From Oligoflexia bacterium (GTDB taxonomy: Bacteria; Bdellovibrionota; UBA1018): a stretch of DNA of 64,000 nucleotides. Of the stretch, positions 1 to 9,461 are shown one piece after another (the stretch's first letter is position 1; each line of letters starts with the position of its first letter). Both the position numbers and the translations under genes were made by a program. The stretch lies in NCBI GenBank assembly GCA_014376785.1, contig JACMQW010000098.1:1-64000 (forward strand). Reading direction: 5' to 3'. Under the pieces are notes generated by a model. It did not search any database and was not told the origin of the DNA. It was given only the letters and a program-made list of their open reading frames with translations.

Positions 1-1
1 C

Positions 2-829
2 CTCGTTTATGGCGCCGAAGCCATGGGGGATCCTTGGGAGGTATTTTCCCGTTCGGGAATTCGCCATCCCTTGCGCATTTATTTCCGGCTCTCCCTTACT
101 GCGCGAATGAAGAAGCAGATTTCGGGCGCCGCTTCGGTTGCGTACGTCACCGAAAAAACCCTCCAAAAACGGTATCCATCCGGTTCTGGCGCGCTCTCGA
201 CGGGAGTTTCGAATATCGATCTTCTTCCGACTCATCTCGCGCGCACCGCGAAAACACGAAATGCGAGCGAAGTCCTTCGCATCACAAGCGTCGGAAGCCT
301 GGAACAGCTTTATAAAAACCCGGATATCGTGCTTCACGCGGTTGCTCGTTGTGTGCAAGATGGAATGAAGATTCAGCTGACCTGGATCGGCGGAGGCGCC
401 TTTCTTCCGGAAATGATCAAACTCGCTAAGAGTTTAGGAATCGAAAGATCCGTGCGTTTTCTCGGACAACTTCCTTCTGGCGATGCCATCCGCGAAGAGC
501 TCGACCAGTCGGATCTTTTCGTCCTCGCCTCGAAGACCGAAGGCCTTCCGCGCGCATTGATCGAAGCGATGGCGCGCGGACTCCCTTGCATCGGTTCCGA
601 CGTGGGAGGAATTCCGGAACTTCTCGAACCGCGGGAACTTTTTTTACCGAACCTTCCAGAAGCGCTTTTCGCGAAAATCAAAGAAGTCGCGGCGAATCCT
701 GAACTTATGAAAGAAATGGGCGAGAGAAACCTTAGGAAAAGCCGGGAATTCCTTAAAGAAAAACTGGATCGTAAAAGAGCGGTTTTTCTCCGCGAACTCC
801 GGCTGCGGACGGAATCCGCTCTAAAATAA
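2..829 (+). CDS. Glycosyltransferase family 4 (5' end truncated by window edge)
   Basis: Frame open from base 2; GT4-like C-terminal half (TEGLPRALIEAMARGLPCIGSDVGGIPELL). Confidence 0.85.
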   Translation, partial: LVYGAEAMGDPWEVFSRSGIRHPLRIYFRLSLTARMKKQISGAASVAYVTEKTLQKRYPSGSGALSTGVSNIDLLPTHLARTAKTRNASEVLRITSVGSLEQLYKNPDIVLHAVARCVQDGMKIQLTWIGGGAFLPEMIKLAKSLGIERSVRFLGQLPSGDAIREELDQSDLFVLASKTEGLPRALIEAMARGLPCIGSDVGGIPELLEPRELFLPNLPEALFAKIKEVAANPELMKEMGERNLRKSREFLKEKLDRKRAVFLRELRLRTESALK

Positions 830-2537
830 TGGCGCCATTGCGGCCCAACTCCACGTTCACGAGGCAAGAACCCACTCTTCGTTCCATCGTACCTGTGAAA
901 TCGATTTCCTCGCCTTCGGAATCGTACTGAATCACGTGGACACTTTCGCACGCCGTCTTCCATCCGTAATGACCACTTCGCCGTGCGACGATTTTATCCC
1001 GGCCGAGAACCGCACCCGAGTAAAGCTCTACGGGCGTGATCGGATAAATCTTAGCCAGGAAGGAAGTGCGGTATCCGAGACGCACGCTAAGCGGCAGAAG
1101 TCCGTGATCGAGAGGCGCAAGAATACGGTTCCAATCGTCTTCGGACCCAATGAACGCGAGCGGCGTCGTCAAATGAGCATAAGTACTGTAATCGGAACGA
1201 TGCTGGCCTTCCACCATATGTAGATCTTGGCGAAGACCGAGACGGCGAGTCGTCGGCGGAGAGTTCGCCATCACCGCGCCCGCGCGTTCCGCAAAAGCTT
1301 CTTTCGCGCCTTTGCTCAAGAGATTCAGATAGCCGATTTTTCCGAGAATACGTTGGTGATCGTCAAGTTCGCAGCTAAATCCGTCCCAAGCGCCGCGCGT
1401 CGCCCTGACCCCCGAGTAATCGAGCGACTCCATTTCGTCCCAGTAAATTCCGTCTGCACCGAGTTTTTTTCCGAGATCGACAACGTCGAACAGAGCACGC
1501 CCATAACTATTTTCCAGCGTTGGGTAAAAACTCCAAGTCCGGCTGTACTCGCCGAGCCAATCGGTCGACTCAGGCGTGGAATCGCCCTTGAGAAAACGGC
1601 TATCCTCGTATTTCTGAAGCGAGTCCGGCGAACTATCTCTCTGAGCATCAAAGTAAACGTAGACCCGAATCCCCGGTCTCGCCGCTTTCAGTTTTCGAAT
1701 GGCAGCAGAGATTTCCGTCCGGAAGCCCGAAAATCGATCGAGAAGCGGCGCCGTTCCAAAACCGATGAAAGGCGGTTTTCCTTTCTCCGGTTTCGCATGA
1801 CGATCGACCCATCCGCCAAACATATTCGCAATGCCCACATTTTGCCGTCGGAGTTCCGTCTGCAGGTTCGAAAGCGGAATCCCGAGGATGTCGGCGGGGT
1901 GAAACCAAACGAAAGCACCCGGAACGCTTTTTTCAATTCCCCAGTCTTTGCGCACGCGATTCAAAAAATCCCAGTATGTTTTCCCGTGATCGGAATAAAC
2001 ACTCCATTTCAGAACGACTTCTTTCCCGGGCGCGAGACAGAGTGACGTCGTTTTCATTCCCGCGCGTTTTTCGAACGGGTTGAAGAAAAGGCGAACTTGC
2101 TGCCGGAAAACATCGTCTTCCGCGACGAGCCCAATCGCACCGGTGGGCGATAAACCGTATACTGTGGGATTCCAAGGATCCGAGAAATCGATCGGTGACT
2201 TCCGGTAATCCAGGTTTTTCAGGAGCGCGCGAATATCCTGACCCCCTAGGGAAACTTCTCCGACCGAAGTCGAGAGCGAATGGCTGATCTTTACGCCGCG
2301 CATCTCGGACGATTCAATGGAGAAGTGGTCTTCGATCTCGAGATGGGTGGCGAACGTGTTCAACTTGCGCGTCCAATGCACACCTTTTCCAGTCACCTCG
2401 GTGAGGACGGTGCGGTCTTGACCCGGCACGACCAAGGTCTTCTGCTGATCTACCGGCCGTGATGAGATAAAAAATCCTGCGATGGTTCCCACCGCCAGGA
2501 GGCTAACGCCGAAAAAAATGCGACGACTATTCTTCAT
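753..2537 (-). CDS. Secreted/membrane-anchored hypothetical protein, possible TIM-barrel glycoside-hydrolase-like
   Basis: Start at ATG 2537 gives MKNSRRIFFGVSLLAVGTIAGFFIS signal/anchor; long ORF with GADGIYWDEMESLDY region. Overlaps the upstream GT gene tail-to-tail. Confidence 0.65.
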   Translation of the reverse strand: MKNSRRIFFGVSLLAVGTIAGFFISSRPVDQQKTLVVPGQDRTVLTEVTGKGVHWTRKLNTFATHLEIEDHFSIESSEMRGVKISHSLSTSVGEVSLGGQDIRALLKNLDYRKSPIDFSDPWNPTVYGLSPTGAIGLVAEDDVFRQQVRLFFNPFEKRAGMKTTSLCLAPGKEVVLKWSVYSDHGKTYWDFLNRVRKDWGIEKSVPGAFVWFHPADILGIPLSNLQTELRRQNVGIANMFGGWVDRHAKPEKGKPPFIGFGTAPLLDRFSGFRTEISAAIRKLKAARPGIRVYVYFDAQRDSSPDSLQKYEDSRFLKGDSTPESTDWLGEYSRTWSFYPTLENSYGRALFDVVDLGKKLGADGIYWDEMESLDYSGVRATRGAWDGFSCELDDHQRILGKIGYLNLLSKGAKEAFAERAGAVMANSPPTTRRLGLRQDLHMVEGQHRSDYSTYAHLTTPLAFIGSEDDWNRILAPLDHGLLPLSVRLGYRTSFLAKIYPITPVELYSGAVLGRDKIVARRSGHYGWKTACESVHVIQYDSEGEEIDFTGTMERRVGSCLVNVELGRNGAIILERIPSAAGVRGEKPLFYDPVFL

Positions 2538-2649
2538 CGAATGAAACTCGTGCCTGGAAGAATGTTCAAAATTTTGACCATGCGGTTTCAGGCTACCTAC
2601 AAAGGATAAAGATTTGGAGTTTTTCGCGAAATCTAGGTAAAATTTCGAT

Positions 2650-3312
2650 GTGACAACACGAAAGATAGTCATTATCGGGGCGGGCGGGTTCGCGCGCGAG
2701 ACGGAGTGGCTGCTTCGCGAAATCAACCGCGCCCATTCATGCGACACCTACGAGTTCCAGGGCTATGTCGTATCCGATCTCGAAAAAGTTCCGGCCGGGG
2801 AACGCGCGGGAATTCTCGGAGACTTCGATTGGCTCGATAAAAACCGTGACCAGTGGGACTCTCTCGCCATCGGAATCGGTACCCCTGCTCTCCGCGTCTC
2901 GATTCCTCAGGAACTCGACCGTAGATTCTCCGGCATTCATTGGCCGTCCCTCGTTCACCCTTCCGCGAGAATGGATGCTGAATCCACACACATTGGCCGC
3001 GGAACGCTCATTTGCTCGAACGTCATTGGAACGGTGAATCTCCGTTTCGAGGAATTCTCGCTCGTAAATCTCGCCTGCACGATCGGGCATGAGGCGGTTA
3101 TCGGAAAAGGTGCCGTCCTGAATCCTTCCGTGAATATTTCGGGTGGCGTGAAAGTCGGAAACGAAGTTCTGATCGGAACGGGAGCTCAGGTGCTCCAATA
3201 TCTCACTGTCGGAGACGGCGCGCAGGTCGGCGCAGGCTCCGTGGTCACAAAAGACGTCGCCGCCGGCGTGACTGTCGTCGGCGTTCCAGCGAAACCTCTG
3301 CGCGCCCCATGA
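2650..3312 (+). CDS. NeuD/PglD-like sugar O-/N-acyltransferase (left-handed beta-helix)
   Basis: N-terminal KIVIIGAGGFARE plus C-terminal hexapeptide repeats (IGKGAVLNPSVNISGGVKVGNEVLIGTGAQV). GTG start. Confidence 0.85.
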   Translation: MTTRKIVIIGAGGFARETEWLLREINRAHSCDTYEFQGYVVSDLEKVPAGERAGILGDFDWLDKNRDQWDSLAIGIGTPALRVSIPQELDRRFSGIHWPSLVHPSARMDAESTHIGRGTLICSNVIGTVNLRFEEFSLVNLACTIGHEAVIGKGAVLNPSVNISGGVKVGNEVLIGTGAQVLQYLTVGDGAQVGAGSVVTKDVAAGVTVVGVPAKPLRAP

Positions 3313-4490
3313 AAGTTCTCCACCTTATCAAATCCGTAGCGGGTGCAAGTTGGGCCGCTCGCCAAATCAAGGAGCTCGTCGCCGCGGGCATTGAAATTCA
3401 CGTCGCGCTCCCCGCGGGTAATCCAGGCGAGATGCAGAAGTGGATCGATACCGGCGCGACCCTGCATTTCGTGAATCTAGATTTTCCGGTCCGTGCGCCA
3501 TGGACTCTGTCCTCAGTTCTCACAGAAGCGCGGGAGCTCGTCGAGGAAGTGAGACCAGATTTGATCCATTCGCATTTTTTCGGGCCCACGATCGTCATGC
3601 GATACGCGCTCGGAAAGGATCATTCGATCCCCCGTATTTTCCAGGTTCCCGGACCACTCCATCTCGAGCACCTTATTTTTCGGACCTGGGAAGTCGGTTC
3701 GGCGGGAAAAGCGGATCATTGGATCGCTTCGAGTTATTATATTCGCGGCCTCTATCTAAAGGCCGGAGTAGCCGAAAATCGCGTGCAGCAGAGTTATTAC
3801 GGAGTTACCCTCCCTGCGAAAAAACCGGAAAGAAGCTTCGCTCTTCATCGCCTCCTTGGGATTCCAGAGACTCAGAAAATCATCGGAAATGTGAGTTATA
3901 TCTACAAACCGAAGTATTACCTTGGTCAGACAAAAGGCATTAAACGCCACGAAGACCTTATTGACGCCATAGCCGAAGTCACGCGCGCACGGCCCGATGT
4001 CACCGGAGTATTGATTGGTGGCGCATGGCAGGGAGCGGAAAAATACGAGCGGCGTCTCCGGAAGATGGCGCGAGACGCCGCGGGCGATCGCATTCGCATG
4101 ATGGGAACCGTTCCGAGTGAATCCATTCTTTCCCTCTGGGCGGATTTCGATCTCGCGATTCATGTTCCTATTTCGGAAAACTGCGGAGGCGTGGTCGAAC
4201 CTCTTTTAGCAGGCGTCACCGTCATCGGCTCGGAAGTCGGAGGCATCCCCGAAGTCATCGAAAACGGAGTAACCGGAACTCTCGTGCCCACCGGAAATCA
4301 ATCGGCACTCGCCCGCTCCATTCTGGAGAACCTGGATCGCCTCTCTCGGAATCATGACCTCGCACTCGCCGGAGAAAAAAGAGTGCGAAATATCTTCGAT
4401 ATTCATCGGACATCGTCCGAAATCGCGCAGGTCTATCTTTCGATTTTATCATCGGGGAACGAGTCGAATCTCAGAGGAGCTCTTTCATGA
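3309..4490 (+). CDS. Glycosyltransferase family 4
   Basis: MKVLHLIKSVAGASWAARQIKEL...; ENCGGVVEPLLAGVTVIGSEVGGIPEVIENGVTGTLV; 4-bp overlap with previous gene. Confidence 0.88.
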   Translation: MKVLHLIKSVAGASWAARQIKELVAAGIEIHVALPAGNPGEMQKWIDTGATLHFVNLDFPVRAPWTLSSVLTEARELVEEVRPDLIHSHFFGPTIVMRYALGKDHSIPRIFQVPGPLHLEHLIFRTWEVGSAGKADHWIASSYYIRGLYLKAGVAENRVQQSYYGVTLPAKKPERSFALHRLLGIPETQKIIGNVSYIYKPKYYLGQTKGIKRHEDLIDAIAEVTRARPDVTGVLIGGAWQGAEKYERRLRKMARDAAGDRIRMMGTVPSESILSLWADFDLAIHVPISENCGGVVEPLLAGVTVIGSEVGGIPEVIENGVTGTLVPTGNQSALARSILENLDRLSRNHDLALAGEKRVRNIFDIHRTSSEIAQVYLSILSSGNESNLRGALS

Positions 4491-5749
4491 ACTTCCGCTC
4501 TTTGAAGTCAGTCCTTTCTATCCTAATCTCTGGCGTATTCGCGCTCAACGCCGCCGCGGATGTCGAAAAGAAAAGCCTCACGCTCCAAGATCTCTTCCAA
4601 ATGGCGAAAGCGGCGAATCCCAACGTCTTGAAAGCGAATTCAAAGATCGTCGAAATGGCGGATAACGGCATCCTTGCACGCTCGAATTACTTTCCTTCGC
4701 TTACCCTTCAGTCGACGATCCTCAGTAACCAATTTCTCCTTAGCCAAAAGGTTTGGGACGGAGGCGCTACCCTTTCCGCATACAGACAGTCGAAGGAAGA
4801 AGAGAAAATCGCGGGTTGGGATAAGAAATCGGAAATTCACCGCCTCTATCGGCTCGTTACCGAGGCTTATTACAAAGCCCTTTTTGAAATCCAAAAAATG
4901 GAAATTCTCGAAGGCGATGCGAAACTCATCGACGGGGCGCTCGTGTATGCAGAGAAACAAGTGAAATTCGGCGCGATCGGGCGCAATATCCTTTTGAAAG
5001 CGAGGGTCGCACATAAGAAGTCGGAGTCAGAACTTTTCGCGGCGAGATCCGAGAAAGAAAAGGCGACGCGCGTACTGATGCAACTCACCCGCCGCGGCGA
5101 CCTGTCGCTCGACGCTTTGAATGGTCGGCTCGATCCCCACGACTTAGCGCCCCTCCCAGAAACCTCGGGTGGCGAAATGGTTCAAACCGCCGCTGCGCGC
5201 TCGTCAGATATCGGCGCCCTGAAAAGTCGAGAACAAGCCGAAATCAGTCGGAATAACTATTCGCTCTCCGAAGAACGCCCTCAGGTTTCGTTAATCGTCA
5301 CTTACGGCGTCGGCGAGAAGAACCCACCCAAAAGTATTTATCCGGGCTATCAAACGGGCGTGAACTTGGGCGCCTTCATTAATATACCTCTCTTCAGCGG
5401 GTTCAGTTCGAGCGCTAAAAACCGCATTTCACGCGAACGCTTGGTCCAAATTAACCAAGATTTGAATAGCACACTTTCGAACATCGAATTTGAGACGAAC
5501 AGTCTGCGCGATCAGCTCAAGCAAGACGCAAACGACGTCGCGACCCTCGACTCCGAGGTGAGGTTTTCTGAGCGAATGTGGGACGAAGTGAACTCTGAAT
5601 ACCAAGTTGGCTTGGGCAGTCCGGATCTCTGGTTTGATGCGACGACGAACCTAGAGATCTGGAAAATCCAGCAACTCGAGAAGACCCGCGATTATATGAC
5701 CAAGCATGCTCACCTGCTTGCCATGATTCAAGACGGCGTGACGGAGTAG
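4487..5749 (+). CDS. TolC-family outer membrane efflux protein
   Basis: Signal peptide then SLTLQDLFQMAKAANPNVLKANSKI and coiled-coil repeats typical of TolC/OEP. Confidence 0.85.
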   Translation: MNFRSLKSVLSILISGVFALNAAADVEKKSLTLQDLFQMAKAANPNVLKANSKIVEMADNGILARSNYFPSLTLQSTILSNQFLLSQKVWDGGATLSAYRQSKEEEKIAGWDKKSEIHRLYRLVTEAYYKALFEIQKMEILEGDAKLIDGALVYAEKQVKFGAIGRNILLKARVAHKKSESELFAARSEKEKATRVLMQLTRRGDLSLDALNGRLDPHDLAPLPETSGGEMVQTAAARSSDIGALKSREQAEISRNNYSLSEERPQVSLIVTYGVGEKNPPKSIYPGYQTGVNLGAFINIPLFSGFSSSAKNRISRERLVQINQDLNSTLSNIEFETNSLRDQLKQDANDVATLDSEVRFSERMWDEVNSEYQVGLGSPDLWFDATTNLEIWKIQQLEKTRDYMTKHAHLLAMIQDGVTE

Positions 5750-5759
5750 AGTAAAGTTC

Positions 5760-6370
5760 TGGATCCGCAGGCGGCTGAGGTTTCCAAGACTTTTCCGTTC
5801 TTCTCGGGACGCTCACCCTTAAGATTAATGAGGCGATTCTTCTGATCAATGTGCCCGCACTGACGATCGATTGCGCTGTCCTTTGCATCGAACCATTGCC
5901 CGTCTTCTTTGATCTAATGACCTCCGGCATCGGTTAAGTGACCGCTTTTCATTTCGAGCAGGCGACCGACTTCATCGATCCGTCTTCCCTGATCATCGAG
6001 GCGAAAGCCTTCTTTTTTGATGATGAGGCCGTGATCAGCCGTATCGGGGATGCAGGGGCGCTTTGATCAGATAAGGCGCACCTTGCTCATTCAGCATTCC
6101 TTTCCCTTTCAATGGATTGTAACCGAGCGAGTACGGAAGACCTGCTTCCTTACGTACCAAATTTTTGAAATAGACGGCGCGGAATTCGGAGATGACACCA
6201 CTTTCCAGTGGTTCCATCCGGAATGATGGATGCAAGATCTCACGAACCGGACCCACCCGATTTCGCGTGAGCGGAATATGGAGTTCACCTTTTTAAAGCC
6301 GCTCGGTTGCGGTCTCCAGCACGGAGGCAAGACTGGAAGCCAAGCTAGCGCATTCGGTTTCGGTTTTGCG
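5760..6370 (-). pseudogene. Decayed coding remnant with several frame breaks (unknown protein)
   Basis: Manual minus-strand reading gives TECASLASSLASVLETATERL*KGELHIPLTRNRVGPVREILHPSFRMEPLESG...NEQGAPYLIKA, then a frame change into CIPDTADHGLIIKKEGFRLDDQGRRIDEVGRLLEMKSGHLTDAGGH*IKEDGQWFDAKDSAIDRQCGHIDQKNRLINLKGERPEKNGKVLE. Confidence 0.5.
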
Positions 6371-6446
6371 CTAACGTCATTTTGTTTGCCTCTTGGTCAA
6401 TAGGCTTTGAATGAACCTAAGTTGGTTTGGGATGGTTTCGATACCT

Positions 6447-6488
6447 TCCGGTGGTGCGCTTCACGTGCGCGCGCACCACCGGATTTTT
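6447..6488 (+). terminator. Rho-independent terminator
   Basis: Perfect 13-bp stem TCCGGTGGTGCGC / GCGCACCACCGGA followed by TTTTT. Confidence 0.85.
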
Positions 6489-6782
6489 GAGCTGCCGCAC
6501 GATAGTTCGGGTGGGCTCGCTTTGGTGAAACTTCGCACTTCAGTCGATCCCTTATTAGCTACAAGAATTTGAGCTCGTGTTGGCTCAGAAAAACTTGGGA
6601 TCTGACGACATCGATCTATAAAAATCAACTTGTTCTGCCATCGTCCATAAGTCGGCCGCATCTACCTAATAGCGAGAGTAATGTCCTGAAACACAGGGAA
6701 ACGCGCAGTCACCTCTAATTTTCACAGACTTCGCCGAGCCAAAAACTCAGTGGGATTTTTCCATTTCATTCGTCAGAAAACT

Positions 6783-9461
6783 TTACTCTTCTAAAATCAA
6801 AATCACGCCCGTTTGCCCATCAATGCGAACACGCATACCGGTTTTCAATTTTTCGGTCAGACCTTGGATTCCGACAATCGTTGGAAGACCCATCTCACGC
6901 GCGACAATCGCCGAGTGAGAGAGCAGGCCTCCTCGTTCCACTAACAGTGCGGAAGCGGATGGGTAGAGCGGGATCCAACCAGGATCGGTACGAAGTGTGA
7001 CCAAAATATCCTTATTCAATTCCATGTCGTCGTCTGGAGAAAGAATCACCTTCACTCGACCTTCCACAATTCCAGGGCAACAACCGGCACCGCGCAGCGC
7101 TCCCGGTGGAAGATCAGAGAGATCAATGATCGGCGGAGCGGGAAAATGCTCATTCATCCAATAGACCGGTCCCCGAGTCATGAACCGTGGAGCCGGCTCC
7201 TGAGAATTGTAGGCTGCGTATTCTTCCTTCCGAAGACGAATCAATGCTTTTAGATTTTGGGTCGCTAGAGCGCCACAAAAAGCCCCGTCTAACTCTTGTA
7301 CGGTGATGTAAAACACTTCCTCTGGCCGTTCGATCATTCCGCGTAACGCAAAATCTCTCCCGATCGAACAAAACATCCGACGAACGATCCCGTAGATTCG
7401 AGTCCGACAAAACCGGGTGTTCTCTCGATTCTTCACCGCCTGGCGCGCATTCTTCAGAGACCACCGGTAGACGAGGAGCTTTAATCCCGAAAGTGCGCCG
7501 GAGACTTTTTTTTCAGCTCCTCCTCGTATTTCTTGCTCGCGTTGCTCATATGCCTCCAGATCCGAGAAACCTGATCGAAGGTAATTTTTTAAACAAACAA
7601 AGAGAAATGTCGGATCCTTGTGGAGATCCGTCTGCTCGAGCTTCATTTCATTCATGCAGCGAAAACCATACAGATCGATGTAGCGATCTATCTGGGCTTT
7701 AAACTCGGTATGGGGCGACTGGCGCAGCCCTTCCATCAAATCCGGAGCTGGAGTGGCTAACATCATTTTTTTCAGTTCTGCACTCTTCTCAATCATCCCC
7801 GCCATTCGAATGAGTTCCCTCGTCGGTTCGGCAGACTCCAAATTTCCTTCTCCGCAAAGCAAGTCATTCTGAATCCCCGCACCCAACTCGGGCAGCCATT
7901 TCGCAGTCAATTTTTTCAAGAGGCCGAAATGAATCATGCACAGGTAGTCGTTAATGATCGGCGCTTCCCACCGTCTCAAAATCCGGCGCTCCAACTCCTG
8001 GTATTTCGCGTAAACTTCATCCGAGGACATTCGCTCATAATCGACACGTCGGAAATCATCGTAAACAATATGGAAGGTAACCAAAAAACGATCGACTACG
8101 GATTGGATTCGGAAGTGATAATAAAGAAACTTAAGTCCAGAGATGGTTCGGCGAATTTTAGTCGAAATTTTTTCTGCGGCGCCGGAGGGGCTGATCCGCT
8201 CCGCAATTTCATCCGAGAGCGAGTGAGGTGTCCCCATCATCGTCTCCATAAATCCACGGTTGTATTTAAAACCCGGAAGAATGCTCGTCAGTTTATACCA
8301 ATTTAAAATATTATAGAACACCCGCCCGTAGAAACTCCCGAGCATGTTCCTTAGAAAATAATCCATGTCTTTGATTTCGCGGTCCGGAATCAAAAGAATC
8401 TGACAGAACTGAACGTAGACCTGATGGTAAACGTAACGCGCAAACGTGAACGTCAAAGGCAGCGTAATTCCGCCATAACTTTCGACAATGTTTGAATTAT
8501 CCCAAACATAAAGAAGGCCTTCATGCGCACGAACCGCTGTCGTGACCGGTCGCGACTGGAGGATAAAGATCGTTCCATCCCGGATGCCCCACTCGATGTC
8601 TTGGGGAAAGCGGTAGGTCCGTTCGATGGCCACCCCGAGGGACGAGAGACTTTTGATTTCACTGTCACTCAGTGATGATGCTAACCTTAAAGACTGCTCC
8701 ACGGGAACCTCGCGAGTTCCCGGTCCTCGCTCGGCCTGCACAAGCTTCAGGTCTTTATTCACAACTTCGCGAGAACTCTCACATCCAGAGTCTTTGTCCC
8801 AGACGAACGCGTCGGATTCGAGAAGCCCCGATACAAATCCCTCTCCGATCCCATAGACCGAATTGATGAAAATCTTACCCCCGTCTCCCGTGATGGGGTC
8901 GCAGGTGAAAAGCACTCCACTTCGGTCGCAATCGATCATCTCCTGGAAAACAATTCCGACTGAAATCAGGCTGGACGCTTCAAGGCCACTTTGCTTGCGG
9001 TAAACGAGCCCACGCTCAGAAAATCCCGATGCCCAACATTCAAGAACCGAATTTTTAGCGTCCTCGAAAGAAGAAACGTAAAGGAAGGTACTCAACTGTC
9101 CTGCAAAAGAATGTCCCGCCGAATCCTCATCCAGTGCACTCGACCGCACCGCGATCAGCTTATTTTCGAATCCTGAGTAAGCTTTCCTCATGTCAGACTC
9201 CAAGCCCGCGGGAAGGTCGAGACTGAGAAACCACTGGCGAATAATTTCGGACGCAGACTTCGGATCGTAACCTGGTCTTAAAAGTTCATCGATCTTTCCA
9301 GAAAGTTCGTGGTGATTCACGAATTTTCGAAAATAGGATGCGCCTAAGATCACCCAAGGTGGAACTGGGAAACCACAGCTGGCGAGGTGGAAGAGATTAA
9401 GTCCCTTACCCCCTGCTTCGCGCGTAGCGTACGAGAGGGTAGAATCCCGGGTGACTAACAT
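6783..9461 (-). CDS. PEP-synthase / rifampin-phosphotransferase-like ATP-dependent dikinase
   Basis: N-terminal ATP-grasp (GGKGLNLFHLASCGFPVPPWVILG), swivelling His domain at the extreme C-terminus (GGLLSHSAIVAREMGLPTIVGI...VRIDGQTG). ATG 9461 overlaps the stop of the upstream gene. Confidence 0.85.
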   Translation of the reverse strand: MLVTRDSTLSYATREAGGKGLNLFHLASCGFPVPPWVILGASYFRKFVNHHELSGKIDELLRPGYDPKSASEIIRQWFLSLDLPAGLESDMRKAYSGFENKLIAVRSSALDEDSAGHSFAGQLSTFLYVSSFEDAKNSVLECWASGFSERGLVYRKQSGLEASSLISVGIVFQEMIDCDRSGVLFTCDPITGDGGKIFINSVYGIGEGFVSGLLESDAFVWDKDSGCESSREVVNKDLKLVQAERGPGTREVPVEQSLRLASSLSDSEIKSLSSLGVAIERTYRFPQDIEWGIRDGTIFILQSRPVTTAVRAHEGLLYVWDNSNIVESYGGITLPLTFTFARYVYHQVYVQFCQILLIPDREIKDMDYFLRNMLGSFYGRVFYNILNWYKLTSILPGFKYNRGFMETMMGTPHSLSDEIAERISPSGAAEKISTKIRRTISGLKFLYYHFRIQSVVDRFLVTFHIVYDDFRRVDYERMSSDEVYAKYQELERRILRRWEAPIINDYLCMIHFGLLKKLTAKWLPELGAGIQNDLLCGEGNLESAEPTRELIRMAGMIEKSAELKKMMLATPAPDLMEGLRQSPHTEFKAQIDRYIDLYGFRCMNEMKLEQTDLHKDPTFLFVCLKNYLRSGFSDLEAYEQREQEIRGGAEKKVSGALSGLKLLVYRWSLKNARQAVKNRENTRFCRTRIYGIVRRMFCSIGRDFALRGMIERPEEVFYITVQELDGAFCGALATQNLKALIRLRKEEYAAYNSQEPAPRFMTRGPVYWMNEHFPAPPIIDLSDLPPGALRGAGCCPGIVEGRVKVILSPDDDMELNKDILVTLRTDPGWIPLYPSASALLVERGGLLSHSAIVAREMGLPTIVGIQGLTEKLKTGMRVRIDGQTGVILILEE

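Noticed and set aside
1227-2045. Plus-strand 272-aa ORF
   Set aside because: Antisense to the exported protein gene at 753-2537; Arg/Ser-rich composition typical of a shadow ORF.
3440-3943. 167-aa ORF overlapping the GT4 gene
   Set aside because: Different frame of a clear glycosyltransferase; Arg/Ser-rich shadow translation.
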